From positions 1,302,001-1,366,000 of the forward strand of contig JAIUPT010000028.1 of NCBI GenBank assembly GCA_022315425.1: a stretch of 64,000 nt of DNA, written 5' to 3'. The notes beneath the pieces were generated by a model. That model did not search any database. It worked only from the letters and a program-made list of their open reading frames with translations, and was not told the DNA's origin. This stretch comes from Pseudevernia furfuracea (Eukaryota; Ascomycota; Lecanoromycetes; Lecanorales; Parmeliaceae). Below, in pieces: positions 54,893 to 64,000 of the stretch. Made by a program: the position numbers and the translations under genes. How positions within the stretch are numbered: position 1 is the stretch's first letter; every line of letters begins with the position of its first letter.

Positions 54893-57020
54893 ATGGCTGT
54901 AGGATTATTCTACAGGTGGGAAGTACGTAAAGCTGTCTCGCTTGTGATCGTTGGCTCTTCATTTGCTAACAACAAGGATTTCTAGGATCACAATCACGGA
55001 CTAGGTAAGATAGCAACCGCTTTATCCTATCTGACTATAATGAATCCATGTTTGTACTGACTGATTAGAACACAAATGTGGAACCTGCGCAACCGTGTTG
55101 TCGTCGTAAGTTTCTTTCGTCTATCGAAAATGCAAAGAAAGCTCACAAATCTAGACCCCGCGCCAAAAAAACGTGTTTCGGCATTCATGAAGAAGTTTGC
55201 CAAGCATATCATAAGACGCTCCATTTTATCGGTATGAGCCACCAGTGTGTAGCGTACGTATTGAAGAGTCTAGGTGTTGAGAAAGGCTTCGATGATAACA
55301 TCTATCTAGTTGCTCAAATACCATCAAAGCTCACAACAAACGCCACCTTGAGATTGCGGAAATAATCCAAGCCATCCACCGTCTAGAAGGGAGCTCTACC
55401 AGAGACAGTCCACTCTACAATAACAAGAGGAAAGCCAAAAAGAGAGACGACTCGGACCCTAACCCCTCAGATGACCGCAGTATGCATGCTGGAGGAGTTG
55501 ATCAAGGGCGAGAAATTGAATGGGATAACAATTCAAGCACGCTCAACAACGATGACGACGACCTGAATGAAAGGAAGCAGCAGTGCTGGTCCGGAGGTAT
55601 GGAAAATGCTGATGCACGCAAGGCAGCAAAAGCCGAACGGAAGGCCGCAAAAAACCAAGTCCTGTTCGAGATCATAACCCAACAAGATTTAGCTAGGGTC
55701 GAAGAGGCATTGCATCCTGAGTCCGACCAACAGGCCAGCGAAATTTCCAAGGGCCAAGGACTAGCTGACAACCGCACTATCGACGAGAATATCGCGTTCA
55801 ACGCAAATACCTTCAAATGGAGTAGGCTCCGTCAAGCTGTTCACGTGAAGAAAACTGCCAAAAACAATGGCGGCAAACATAGACCAAACACCTCTGAACA
55901 AGATGACGAGATCCTCGGCCCGATCTTTGCCAGCCTCGGTATGAGTACCAATCTTTCGAAAGCAAACAAACAGCGCAAGTCTCTCGATGCCAAACTTCGC
56001 GTTGCGATTCTTGGAGATCTTGTGGCTTTCAAAAACGACCAGGTGGAGACTATGCAGCGCATGGCAGGCTACTGGCGTTATGCTAACAGAAGGACTTATA
56101 ATGAAATGGTACGCAACAATGATATCTGGGACTGGGCTACTGGTGAAAAATTGCCTGAGATCACGGAAGAAGCCGAACTGGATGCTATCGAGGAGCAGGA
56201 CGAGACTGCAGAAGCTGACGCTCTAGATGGAGGGACAGGACGGATTTCTGAGAACTGGGATGGCCCAGACTTCGAAATTCCCGCTGGCCAAAACGCACTC
56301 TCTCTGACTCCTCTCATTGATAAATTGAACACCAATAGGATTGTGGGAAGGAGCGATACACTTACGAAGCAGTCGCATGGGGACCGCGACACGAAATTGG
56401 TTGAGGAGATCGATCTAAGTTTCAAGGCCCTATCACCAATCTCCAGCGATGAGGATTGGGAGCGGCTTTGGAACGAGTCCGGAGACCACATCAATGAAGG
56501 CTCCGCGGCCCTCAATAGTCCCTCTACACCTAGAAGTCCTGTCTCACCCATGACTCCCAACCCAAAGGGCCTACACGAAGAAGGTTTCCAGGGTGTCAAA
56601 GACAATCGCGTCTTGGGGAAAGCGATTCGCAAAGCCTCGCCGACTTTAAAGGATACGCCACGTGTTCCTCAACCAATCAGAGACCTCTTGGCATCACCAA
56701 CTCGAAACAGAGATACTCCGGACCTCCTCAACCGCTTTGGTGCTCTCAACCACGAAACTCCGGCTCCCTGTGAAGAGGTTAAGAAAGTAGACCCGCCCGT
56801 AGTCAAATCAGTCATCAGGATCCCAGCCAAGCCCATCATTAAGACATTGGCTATTCATGATGAGAAGGATGACTGGAAAATAATGCAGCGACCGAAAGGG
56901 AAGAAAGGGGCAAACGGTAGTCCGGCAATAGCCCTGAGGGAGCAAGCGGCTGTCAATGTGCACGCCAAGAAGTTTGCCGGAGGAAAGAGCTTTGCAGCTG
57001 TGGTGAAGAAAGGGCTATGA
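54893..57020 (+). CDS. uncharacterised fungal protein, Cys/His-rich N-terminus
   Basis: Five exons, 54893-54922, 54986-55004, 55069-55105, 55155-55231 and 55330-57020, are proposed and give 617 residues in frame. The first four are tiny (19-77 bp) but have good donors (GTACGT, GTAAGA, GTAAGT, GTATGA). They build a compact N-terminus with CGTC, then CFGIHEEVCQAYHKTLHFI, whose Cys and His spacing could bind zinc. A charged region and a helical block, ANKQRKSLDAKLRVAILGDL and MQRMAGYWRYANRRTYNEMV, follow. The rest is Ser/Pro-rich with a basic C-terminus (KKFAGGKSFAAVVKKGL). I know no function. If the small exons are wrong, the protein may start at 55482. Confidence 0.65.
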
Positions 57021-57909
57021 CCTTTGCTTTTGAGAAAGTCTGCAGCAGTGGAAGAGCAGACAGAGATTGATGACAGGATACTCACTTCGATTCACGATTT
57101 TTCACCTTGGTGCACAACCTTTCACAACCACTTCTCTCACAACCACTTCCCAAGGCCTTTAATCCTCTTTATCGATTCATACAACTTTTCGCCTCGGTTC
57201 GCACTCACACTTACTGGTCCTTCCTCACGGGTTTCTCTTTTCTTCACCGATAGGACGCCTGGGTAATCAGTAATGTTATCCTGACCTTGATTCACAACGT
57301 CCGTCCCCATTGGTTTGCGAATCTTTCCAGGTCTTCCCGGATATGCCTTTCTTTCATCGACACTTGGCGGACTCATGGACGGTGCAGGTGCAGGGATATG
57401 CACCTGCTACTCGGCCTGGAAGCACCGGACAGCTGTGTCTCATGAGCAATTGACACTTCCCACCTTTTCTATTTTACTACGTCCGGATCAAAGCACCACC
57501 CATGATCCACTGGGTCTTACTATTTCCCCAGACACCTAAACCTTGCCTGTACAACCGGGGTTAGGAGGGAAATGGCATACATCTTCGGGGCTCGATTTTG
57601 TGTGGTATGGTTTTTACGGATTTATTTTTTTCATGAGGAGATGCACGATTGGTATGCGAGGGGTGATATTATGGAATGGTGGCTTTTCTACGATTCAAAA
57701 TTTTCTACAAAGTTCGGTTCTTATGCCCTTTTTTAGATAGTTCGCTTGCAGTGTGGCAATAAAGGATTGAAAAATAACTACTTCATGAAGAGCTTTCAGA
57801 AACGGTGCATAGGAAACACCCGTAGTGTGGTGAAAAAGGAGATAACGCAGCTGAATGTGAATTTGTTGGGTATCTCAATCTCTTCAAAATGCTGCATCCA
57901 TCCATGATC
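57021..57909. other. intergenic between convergent genes
   Basis: No gene recognised; open frames are short and without motifs. TTTTT-rich tracts near 57610-57740 fit 3' UTR sequence. Confidence 0.4.
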
Positions 57910-59165
57910 TTATACAAGAAATACAGGTATCTCGTCAACCCCTATCCCACTGCCCGACTTCTTCCTCTCCTTTTCCTCGCGCTCCCGCCGGGTTTTCAGC
58001 CGCTGCCTCACCTCCGATAGAGACGAGCGTGGTTCCTGCACCGCTCCATGTCTGACGGGTGGAGACGGATCTGGCGGGATAGGTCTCCGGGACGGCTTTG
58101 AGGATAGGGGGGTTGAAGTCGGGCCGGCGCGCGGTGTCATGTCGAGGAAAGATCTCTTAGGGGGTTTGGCGGGAGGTGATGTAGGGGCTTTTTTGTTCGG
58201 CGGTCGGGGGGGTGGATCTCTGCTTGTTGACACGGGGGTGGATTGGGCAGCGATTGTTGGGGGTCGAGATGGTATTCGCGGGGGCGGACGAGAGGGGAGA
58301 CGTGAGGGCGCATCGAGGTCGTCGTCGTCGTCGTCTGCGTCTGATATGGAGTCGGCGGCCGCTGGAGCAGGAATCGTCTTTGATGCGCCGGCATTGGGGC
58401 GCGCGGGTTCGAATAGCTTGGTGGGTTGCGGTGGCCGCTTCTCGGGCTTGGAGTATCCGGCCGCTGCTCGGGTGTGCGATATGACTCCCTGCAAGCCGGT
58501 CAATCCTGTAAGATTCTTCTTCGGACTCTTGGTTATGAAGCGCTGTAATTGTGTCCCTTGCCAGGGATCATCCTGCTTGTCCTCCTCGAAATCGCTGATG
58601 TCGCTTTCGTCCAGCGGGCCTTTCGCTCGCTTTGGAACCTTGATGCTCTCTATTGCGGCCTTCATTTTTGCTTCCTTTGCTTCGGCTTCTTTCTTTCTGC
58701 GAGTCTCTTCGCGCATGGTAGTGATTGAGTCGACGGGTCGAGATATGTTGCTCATCGTAGCATCACTTCGATCCTTGGCAGCTTTCCTCAGACGGATATA
58801 CTCCGCGTGGTGGAGGTGCTTGGTGAATGTTTGGGCGACTGCGTGAAACTCGTCTTCGACCATGATGTAGATGTCGTCTGCTGAGAGGCCGAGGCGCATG
58901 GATTCTTCGGTGGGAGGTTGCGGTGGAGGCGAGGTAGAGGGCGTTCGCTCTGGTATATTTATTATTATAAGTAACTACGAAAGATTTCACTCGGCCTACC
59001 TGCTGCGGGAGCAGCTTGCTTCTTGGGATTTGCTACAGCGCGAGAGTTGATATTGTCGTCAGAGTCGGAGTTGGGATCCAGCATTCGCTGCCGTTTGGCA
59101 GACTTTGGACGGGCGGGCTGGAGGGTTTTTGTTCCATTTTTTAGCCATGGCAGCGTCCTAGCCAT
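57910..59165 (-). CDS. uncharacterised fungal nuclear-type protein, 401 aa
   Basis: Two exons, complement of 57910-58949 and 59000-59165. The start is MARTLPWLKNGTKTLQPARP, with basic clusters (KSAKRQR). A conserved-looking helical region, MRLGLSADDIYIMVEDEFHA and AQTFTKHLHHAEYIRLRKAA, lies at about residues 73-115. The remainder is low complexity: Asp-rich (DADDDDDDLDAP) and Pro/Arg/Ser-rich with SRPPPRIPSRPP repeats, ending in a charged helix. It is probably nuclear and largely disordered. I cannot assign a role. It is divergent from DcpS with 262 bp between starts. Confidence 0.72.
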
Positions 59166-59427
59166 GACTATAGCTGCTCTAGAGCTGTGGATGGACGAGG
59201 TAGAAGATGAAGGAAGACTAGGGCATGCGGTTTTGGGCAAGCTCTTATCGACAAACAGCAAACAAAATACGGTGTTCCAAGCGAGCAACAGGTGAAGTTC
59301 TGAGGATGCAAGGAGATTCTTTTTCCTCCTTGACTCCTTGAGCAATTTTGAAGTGTTAAGTGGAGGCAGTGAAAAAGCAGTTGAGACTTGAGAGTTTCAA
59401 GAGGTATCATCAGTCGGTATCACCAAT

Positions 59428-60488
59428 ATGAAATCGTCCACCGCTGCTGATTTAGTTCGACATTTCCAATTAGATAAACTTCTCAATCAAGGTCCTCTAC
59501 AGGTGTCCTTGACCTCGATTTCTCTGGCTGACGATATGTCATTTAGATCAAGGTGGCCGTCGCGTTACTTTACTTGGTACGGTTGATGGCTCCCCAGCGT
59601 TACTCACTGCAGAAAGAGCCGCTTTTCCCAGCGACATCAATACGCTAGAAGCATTTCATGCTGCTATTACGAAAGTTAACAACTTGGGTGAGAATGATGT
59701 CTACCGTTGGTATCTTGCATCTTCTGGTATTACGAAAGAGGCTCCTGCGGACCTAAAGATTAATCTCATCTATCCGTGCACCGACAAGCACATCAAGAAG
59801 TACTCCCCACAGACCGTTCGCATGGTCACTGAGACGCCGGTGATCTACCAGCAGCATGTGCGACCATACATGCAGCGAATGAGAGATGAAGGACGCTTGA
59901 ATTGGGTCTTCAATATCATCGAAGGGCGAAAAGAGCAAGAAGACATTTTGCTCCGAGACCCAGGGCAAGGCTCCTCTCGAGAGGAAGCTTTTCTTCTGAC
60001 ACCGGATCTCAATTGGGACAAGAAAACTCTCACGAGCCTGCATTTACTCGTGTTGGTGGAGAGACGAGACTTCTGGAGCTTGCGAGATCTCAAAAAGAGC
60101 CATACCAATTGGTTGACGCACATGAGAGAGAGGATCCTCGATGCTACAGTGAAGCTGTACCCAGAGCTGGAAAAGGACATGCTGAAGCTCTACATCCACT
60201 GTATGCTCGTCCTGGCAGAAACTTCTTGCCCCATGCAGCTGATCAGAAACAGACCAGCCCACTTATTACCATTTCCATATTCACGTTGTTCACGTTATGT
60301 GCGAAGCCACAAGCACACAGGCAGTCGGCAAAGCTTTCGGCCTCGAAAACATCATCTCGCAATTGGAGGCCATGGCTGGTGGTCCAGAAGCCAGCATGGC
60401 AGATGTCAGTCTCACCTATTACCTAGGTGATGCGAATGATCTTTGGAGAGATATCTTCCTTCCCCTGAAAGAGGGAAGGATGGGCTGA
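59428..60488 (+). CDS. DCS1: scavenger mRNA decapping enzyme DcpS (HIT family)
   Basis: Three exons, 59428-59491, 59547-60200 and 60253-60488, give 317 residues. The N-terminal swapped domain includes GGRRVTLLGTVDGSPALLTA. YPCTDKHIKKYSPQTVRMVT is the family signature. The C-terminal HIT domain has the catalytic triad YYHFHIHVVHV at about residues 244-254. The middle histidine attacks m7GpppN cap remnants left after 3'-5' mRNA decay, giving m7GMP. Family homologue in yeast is Dcs1. All junctions keep frame (LLNQ/DQGGRR; YIHYQPTYYHF). A remarkable hairpin-rich stretch starts 23 bp after the stop codon. Confidence 0.95.
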
Positions 60489-60510
60489 TAAGCCAGAGGG
60501 AAGCGGGAGC

Positions 60511-60820
60511 ATCCCATATATTGGGATAATTCTGTGATCTCAGAATTTACTGTGCAAAGCAGTAACGTCTCCAAAGACGTCGGTTTCGAAATCCGAAGCT
60601 TTATCTATAGAGCATTACTGCTCTTTTGCTCTACGAGCAATCCCTTGAGGGCAAGGTAACTCCAAAAGGAGTCCAATGTCGAAATGACATTGGAAGAAGG
60701 CTATGGTCCCGCCAGCACGACCTTCTAGTGAAGAATATAACTCTAGTAAACCGAAATTTGTTCGATCTGCCGATGGGTCTTGAAGTTGGCGGATCGTTGT
60801 GCAGAGACCAGACTGCGCAA
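60511..60820 (+). other. array of consecutive short hairpins downstream of DcpS
   Basis: Back-to-back inverted repeats, some sharing bases: 60511-60527 (ATCCCA/TGGGAT), 60528-60547 (AATTCTG/CAGAATT), 60547-60565 (TTACTG/CAGTAA), 60565-60580 (ACGTCT/AGACGT), 60581-60595 (imperfect, centred on TTTCGAAA), 60609-60624 (AGAGC/GCTCT), 60626-60640 (TTGCTC/GAGCAA), 60642-60656 (CCCT/AGGG and CCTT/AAGG alternatives), 60659-60672 (ACTCC/GGAGT) and 60672-60694 (TCCAATGTC/GACATTGGA). Longer stems follow: AGAAGG/CCTTCT (60695-60726), GATCTGCC/GGCGGATC (60754-60795) and TTGTGCAG/CTGCGCAA (60797-60820), the last two each with one T-G mismatch that pairs as U-G in RNA. It may be a structured 3' UTR or a separate RNA. 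No coding signal is present. Confidence 0.7.
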
Positions 60821-61153
60821 AAGGGGTTCAAGCTACCTATATTTGATTGTTCCGGGCTATCAACAGTACAAACGATCGATGTGGTTATGTCCAGCCGCGG
60901 AGCGTCCTAAACTCCTTTGTCAATCACCACCAGTGGAACCATCTCAACATGGTTTCCAGCATATTACTAAAGCATCTCAACATGTATTGCTCTTGTCACG
61001 AACGAAAGCCTTTCAAATGCAGGACGGTGACATAGAGATAGGCTGTTTAGAAGAAAACATCATAACAAAGATCTAATTCTAACAGAGCTATACACAACCA
61101 TGCTCTGCACAAGTACACGCCCCATTGAACCCCTCCACCATGTCCATAGCACC
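60821..61153. other. intergenic between the hairpin array and the right-edge gene
   Basis: No gene seen. A further imperfect pair, GATTGTT (60845-60851) with AACGATC (60871-60877), has one G-U-compatible mismatch, so the structured region may extend this far. Confidence 0.4.
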
Positions 61154-64000
61154 TTAATCGCTATCATATCCATAGATCTTATCCTCGGAACCTGAAACAG
61201 GAGTAGAGTCGTCTCGAGCTCTACCAAATGCCGCCATTATCTCATCTTCGTCCATCTCATCCGTGGAACCTGAAACAAGAGTTGCCTCCGGTGAAGCCTG
61301 TCCTACGGGGGTGCTCATCGCTTTTGTGAATGATGTGGCTATGGGAGCGACATAGGGCCGAGGTACATGCCTCGCAGTACCCTGGGAGGTGGCACTTCCG
61401 AGCAGAGTCCATTCAGTACTCGCCATAGATGGTGGAGATAATGTTGTCGTTGCTTGGAGGTTTGCCTCTGCTGGACTTGCCTCATTGACGGGGTCTAAGC
61501 TCTGCGCTTTACTTTCGAAAATGTCCTTGCGGATCTCTTCGGAGATGGCTTCCTCCTGAGGCTGGTAATCTGGTACTTCGTTACTATCGAAGTGTGCATC
61601 ACTTTCGAGCGGGAGTCTGCCGAGACGAGAAGGCCTGCCCAAGGTTTGGATTTGGGAATTCGCGTCCTCGCGCGCTTGTCCAGCAGCACGCTCCTCTTCG
61701 TTAGCTGAGCTGATCGGAGGCAGCGGCAAGGCTATGTCGTGTGGGGAGGTTGGCGAGCCCCCAACTAGAGTAGATGCATCATCGGCGGTTGATGTTGAAG
61801 GCTTGTTCTCGTCGTCTACATTTGCGCTCCTGGTCGCTGTTCTTCGCTTGGTCGTACGGAGCTCGACGAACTTTGGATTTGGAAATCGCTCGAGTACGGC
61901 CGTCTCCGGATCATCTGCCTTGTCTATAAGGTCGATATGTTTCTCGATATTCTCGCTCGAAATTCCCCAGAGACCGGCACAGCCTCGAGACGCCAGGAAG
62001 TCTTCTTTTGCCATGCCGAAGTCGCGGTAATGGTAGGAGGCCAGGCCGCGGTAATAACGACATTTCGCCGTTAATGGGGGAAATCGGAGCCCGGCGGCAG
62101 CTGCGACGGCGTGATTAGCGTGCGTATACATTTGGGGGAAATTCTCTGTGGTGTAGTTGAATCGTGCACGTTGGATCATGATGCCGACGTCTGTTTCAAG
62201 GGAGACCAATTGGGGCTCCGTCCGTATAGGTCGTTGTTGGTCCCCAACTTCATCAAAGATCGTCTTCGAATTGATTTTTTCAAGGGCGATCCTGTCTAGT
62301 CTTTGCTCTGAGGTCGTTGGTGGAGGCCTCGGGTGTGTCCAGGCTATTTTAATTTCTCGCTTGAACTTGGCTTCTTTCTCCTCGAGCTCTTTTTGAAGCT
62401 GGAAATTAGCACCGTAGAGCTCAAATAGGTTGAGTGCGGCTTGACTGGCTTCTTCTTCTCTCGCCTTCTCAAGATCGGTTTGTAAAGTTTGGGGGCTGAT
62501 AGGAGTTTCATCCTCTTGGCCCTAAATCTGTACGTTAGAGACCTGCGTGATTTTGGAGGAACTGATATTGACCTACAGGAGACATGATAAGGGGCTCTTC
62601 GCTGTCTCTACTTGATAAGCTCGAGCTCTCAGAATTCCAACTTCGGAATCTCCCATTCTGCCTGTCTGTAGCGCCTTTGGCCCTCCGCTCCTCTTTGACC
62701 TTTTGTTCCTCGGAAGAGGGCTTCAACTGGAAATTGGCCTTGTATTCAGCTAGGAGCTTCATAATATCCCCGTCGGCCTTTGAAGCGCTAGGATCCTCAT
62801 CCTCTTCAGAATCATCCAATTCACCCTAGAAATTGCGTTAGACAACGACTCAGTCACTTGGAGCAAGGAGGACGTACAGGCCTAACAGGGGAGACGACAA
62901 GAGAATCTATGCCGTTATCTGGACTGATTGATCCGGGGCTTATTGAGGAGTCGTCGTCAAAGTCGTTGTCAAAGATCGCTCTATAGTTTCCAGGCAAGGG
63001 TGAGTCACTGTTAAGCCAAGCTTCCAGATTGGAATCCTCTTCAACCAGGTGCCGGGTAGGACCTATCTCAACGGTGATGCCTCTGGGCTCTGGTGATTGG
63101 GGTTGTGAATCAGGAATTTTGATCCGGCCACTCTCAGGAAGGTTTGGTTGGGAATCAGGACTCTTGATCTGGTCACTCTCAAGAAGATTAGTTCGGGAAT
63201 CAGGACTGTTGTTTTCCATGGTACCAGAGAAATGGGTAGTAACAGGTGTTTCTGCAGTTTTATTGATCTCTGGGTAGACTTGTCCTTCAACCTGGTCGTG
63301 GATGGGAATTGCGTTAAGAAGTGTGGGGTCTGATATAGATGATTGGGTTTGAGAATCAAGACTATCGTATCTGTTGTTGTGGGAAGAACGAGGAGTCTCA
63401 GATGATATTGCAGTCTCATTAGGTTGCTGGTCCATGTCTGAGACAGCATGATTCTCGCGGCCATTTGTCTCATCAATGCTGTGGTCAAGCTCTTGGGACT
63501 GTGGCATTCGATCATGACCCCGCTCTTGTTTGTTCAATGGATTCCATGAACCAAATTCCTTTACTATCACACTTTCGTCATCCAAAACTGCATGTTCAGA
63601 ATCTGAAGATTGGATCCGTGAATTGTGATCGCTGTCTCGGTCTTTTGGGTGAGATCTTAAGTTATCATTTTTCATGGCATATCTTTTCATCTGTTCAATG
63701 TGACCTTGACGGTTGTCTCCCTCGTTGGGGACATTTGTAAGTCTTGGTTTTGGGAAATCCTCATCATAATTGCCGCCAGGCTCTTCGGACTCTGAAGGCT
63801 GGAGCTCTGGATCATGCTTTTGGTCGTCTTTGACCTCTGAAGAACCCACATCATCAGTCAAAAGTGGATAAACTGTTGAATCCGACCTGGACGTTCTGCT
63901 TTTGATATGGCTTCCATTGCGTATTCGAATTCCGGCGGATCCGCGAAGGTTTTCCTCGTGGGCAAGCTCCTGTCCGGCCTCCGAAGGTGCATTCGAAGGT
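61154..64000 (-). CDS. large low-complexity protein, partial at right edge
   Basis: Three exons are inside the window, complement of 61154-62521, 62577-62825 and 62878 to beyond 64000; the frame is open at the edge, so the start lies outside. The upstream part is Ser/Asp/Glu-rich and disordered, with a 45-bp internal repeat. A charged coiled stretch (LQKELEEKEAKFKREIKIAW) precedes a helical-repeat part: DVGIMIQRARFNYTTENFPQ, MYTHANHAVAAAAGLRFPPL and KCRYYRGLASYHYRDFGMAK, resembling tetratricopeptide helices. An acidic tail ends GYDSD. Exon 2 and exon 3 both start after a proline codon with Gly (P/GELDD, P/GQEDE). No specific family is recognised. Confidence 0.72.
63107..63205 (-). repeat. 45-bp coding minisatellite
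   Basis: The word GAATCAGGA recurs at 63107, 63152 and 63197, exactly 45 bp apart, inside the right-edge gene. On the coding strand it gives degenerate 15-residue repeats of the type SPDSQPNLPESGRIK. The reading frame is kept. Confidence 0.8.

Noticed and set aside
55078..55365. 95-codon plus-strand frame as a separate small gene
   Set aside because: Its best part is better explained as exon 4 of the 54893-57020 gene, with introns on both sides.
60581..60597. tRNA B-box-like GGTTTCGAAATCC
   Set aside because: No A box or cloverleaf can be built around it; it is part of the hairpin array.
1..64000. CRISPR array, operon or prokaryotic regulatory sites, secondary-metabolite cluster
   Set aside because: Spliced eukaryotic genes throughout; no regularly spaced direct repeats of that kind and no core biosynthetic enzyme. 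The MATE transporter stands alone.

Overview
The window is nuclear DNA from a filamentous ascomycete (Pezizomycotina). Genes are dense and on both strands, with short introns (about 45-150 bp, GT-AG and at least one well supported GC-AG). House-keeping products are typically ascomycete (Rpn1, Cef1, Nmd3, Atp25, Egt1, Pex12, Leu5, DcpS). Islands of AT-rich, C-to-T/G-to-A mutated transposon DNA look like repeat-induced point mutation (RIP). The DUF6594 and DUF6536 relics and the small lineage-specific genes would fit a Leotiomycete-type genome, but the class is only a guess.

Layout. 0.7-12.3 kb: conserved block with RIO2 kinase and proteasome RPN1 (divergent), a MATE transporter, an F-box relic, a small protein and the splicing factor CEF1. 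12.3-24.6 kb: gene-poor accessory region with a tandem pair of small intron-rich paralogues, a membrane-anchored pepsin-like protein lacking its first catalytic aspartate, a TA-flanked inverted-repeat element, and decayed DUF6594 and DUF6536 genes. 24.6-29.9 kb: two related LTR retrotransposons without pol, the second heavily RIP-mutated and carrying a gag relic. 30.8-37.2 kb: ribosome-linked genes (ESF2, NMD3, ATP25) plus a METTL4-type MT-A70 methyltransferase. 38.5-45.2 kb: a predicted secreted cysteine-containing protein behind a duplicated TATA region, the CoA carrier LEU5, a DUF92 membrane protein and a frameshifted beta-lactamase-like pseudogene. 45.3-54.1 kb: a Git3-like GPCR, a ubiquitin C-terminal hydrolase, PEX12 and the EgtD-EgtB fusion EGT1 (ergothioneine synthesis). 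54.9-64.0 kb: two uncharacterised nuclear-type proteins, the scavenger decapping enzyme DcpS and a large low-complexity protein running off the right edge.

The conserved genes fall into general themes (ribosome assembly and export, proteasome/ubiquitin, mRNA splicing and decay, mitochondria/peroxisome) and form no single pathway. No biosynthetic cluster, CRISPR array, rRNA or convincing tRNA was seen.

The least explained signals are (i) a run of about ten back-to-back short hairpins starting 23 bp after the DcpS stop codon, continued by longer stems whose mismatches are G-U compatible, and (ii) the tandem small-gene pair at 15.7-17.6 kb, duplicated with its 5' leader and 3' flank. Exon joins were worked out by hand from splice signals, phase and family similarity; total lengths were checked for frame.
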